The translations under genes were made by a program, and so were the position numbers. Below are positions 63,110 through 64,000 of a stretch of 64,000 nucleotides of DNA, piece after piece (position 1 is the first letter of the stretch; each line of letters starts with the position of its first letter). Origin of the DNA: Leptotrichia shahii (GTDB taxonomy: Bacteria > Fusobacteriota > Fusobacteriia > Fusobacteriales > Leptotrichiaceae); the NCBI RefSeq assembly GCF_008327825.1, contig NZ_AP019827.1, positions 1 through 64,000 on the forward strand. Direction: 5' to 3'. Under the pieces are notes generated by a model. It did no database searches. It was not told the DNA's origin and was given only the letters and a program-made list of their open reading frames with translations.

Positions 63110-64000
63110 ATGCTAATTTCGTTAAACTGGTTAAAGCAGTATATAGATTTAGATGGAATAGGAATAAATGAAATGGAAAATGCCTTGACTATGATTGGTC
63201 AGGAAGTAGAAAAAATTGAAGTTTTAGGGGGAAATTTAGAAAATGTCGTAACGGCACAAATTATTGAAAAAGAGATGCACCCTGATTCTGACCATTTGAC
63301 GATTTGTAAAGTTGATAATGGAAAAGAAATTTTGGAAATCGTGTGTGGGGCACCTAATCATAAAGCTGGGGACAAAGTTGTGATGGCACAGGTTGGGGCA
63401 AAATTAGCTCCAGATTTTGTTATTAAAAAAGGTAAAATTAGAGGTGTAGAATCGAACGGAATGTTGTGTTCTGAAGAAGAATTAAATATTGGGAAAGATT
63501 CTTCTGGAATTATGATTTTACCTGAAGATACACCAGTTGGAGTGCCTATGAAAGAGTATTTGGGAATCAATGATACAGTTTTTGAATTGGAAATCACTCC
63601 AAATCGTCCTGATTGCTTGTCGCACATTGGGATTGCAAGAGAGCTGGGAGCTTATTATAATAAAGAGGTTAAATATCCAAGTTTTGCGATAAATTCGGAA
63701 AGTTCTGAAAAGACAGCTGATAACATTTCGGTTGAAATAGAAGACAGCAATTTGGCAAAAAGATATGTGGCTAGAATTATTAAAAATGTTACAGTTAAGG
63801 AAAGTCCAAAATGGTTGAAAGAAAGAGTGGAATCTATTGGAATTAGAAGTATTAACAATATTGTAGACGCTTCAAATTTCATAATGATGGAATTGAATCA
63901 ACCGAATCATACTTTTGATTTGGATAAAATTGAAGGTGGAAAAATTGTTGTTAGAGCGGGACATGAAAATGAAAAATTGGTTACGCTTGATGAGCAAGAA
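63110..64000 (+). CDS. pheT: Phenylalanine--tRNA ligase beta subunit (5' part, runs off window)
   Basis: The first 297 codons are in the window and the frame is still open at 64000. MLISLNWLKQYIDLDG, GQEVEKIEVLG, the tRNA-binding domain HPDSDHLTICKVDNG...VCGAPNHKAGDKV, GMLCSEEELNIG and FELEITPNRPDCLSHIGIARE are standard PheT blocks. AAGGAGAG precedes the ATG. It is separated from pheS by four genes and the palindromic region, so it needs its own promoter (a TATAAT-like stretch is near 63065). Confidence 0.96.
   Translation, partial: MLISLNWLKQYIDLDGIGINEMENALTMIGQEVEKIEVLGGNLENVVTAQIIEKEMHPDSDHLTICKVDNGKEILEIVCGAPNHKAGDKVVMAQVGAKLAPDFVIKKGKIRGVESNGMLCSEEELNIGKDSSGIMILPEDTPVGVPMKEYLGINDTVFELEITPNRPDCLSHIGIARELGAYYNKEVKYPSFAINSESSEKTADNISVEIEDSNLAKRYVARIIKNVTVKESPKWLKERVESIGIRSINNIVDASNFIMMELNQPNHTFDLDKIEGGKIVVRAGHENEKLVTLDEQE

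Overview
This window looks like the origin-proximal part of a fusobacterial chromosome, most probably Leptotrichia or a close relative. The DNA is very AT-rich. It carries a Gram-negative envelope signature (a C-terminal beta-barrel autotransporter, two LPS-core-kinase-like proteins, the heptose phosphatase GmhB) together with Firmicute-like features (tandem Opp lipoproteins, anaerobic CbiK/CbiMNQO cobalamin genes). The genus is inferred from overall character; no database search was possible.

Layout. Positions 1-2540 hold a DnaA-box-rich origin split on both sides of dnaA. The plus-strand replication block is dnaA, an S4-domain protein, recF and a DciA-like DUF721 protein; dnaN and gyrB are absent. 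A secreted spherulin-4/Sph3-like protein, a TPR protein, an LPS-kinase-like protein, mnmG and pth follow, then an orphan AAA-ATPase/PD-(D/E)XK protein and a small unknown (11.1-13.4 kb). Tpx and an ArsR-family sensor are on the minus strand (13.6-14.6 kb), followed by a secreted lysozyme-like unknown. A full oligopeptide ABC system (oppB, C, D, F) with four consecutive OppA lipoproteins fills 16-26.9 kb, and gmhB follows.

From 53.2 back to 27.7 kb almost everything is on the minus strand. It is dominated by two tetrapyrrole blocks: hemA-hemC-cobA/hemD (27.7-31.2 kb) and cbiM-N-Q-O-A-C-D-E (44.1-50.7 kb), the latter under a cobalamin riboswitch with its own promoter and terminator, with cbiK and ffh upstream. 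Between the two blocks lie a subtilisin-type autotransporter and a tightly packed defence island (31.2-40.5 kb): a type IIG restriction-modification protein, a Gabija-like gajA/gajB pair and a Septu-like ptuA/ptuB pair. gajA is interrupted by a -1 frameshift exactly at a T TTA AAA slippery heptamer. The defence genes run straight into hemA with 24 bases between.

The last part (53.7-64 kb) has an HtrA-like lipoprotein protease, a second LPS-kinase-like gene, a complete IS200/IS605-type element (tnpA and tnpB) that sits on the broken end of a mannose-family PTS EIIC gene, the surviving EIID gene, a MITE-like element, pheS, a toxin-antitoxin pair, a GNAT acetyltransferase, a membrane unknown, a palindrome-rich 0.6-kb gap, and the start of pheT, which runs off the window.

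Several intergenic gaps share hairpin-containing repeats. One family recurs about 83-102 bases before start codons (pth, oppA4, gmhB, htrA). Another has two copies whose stems differ by compensatory changes around an identical loop. No tRNA, rRNA or CRISPR array was recognised.
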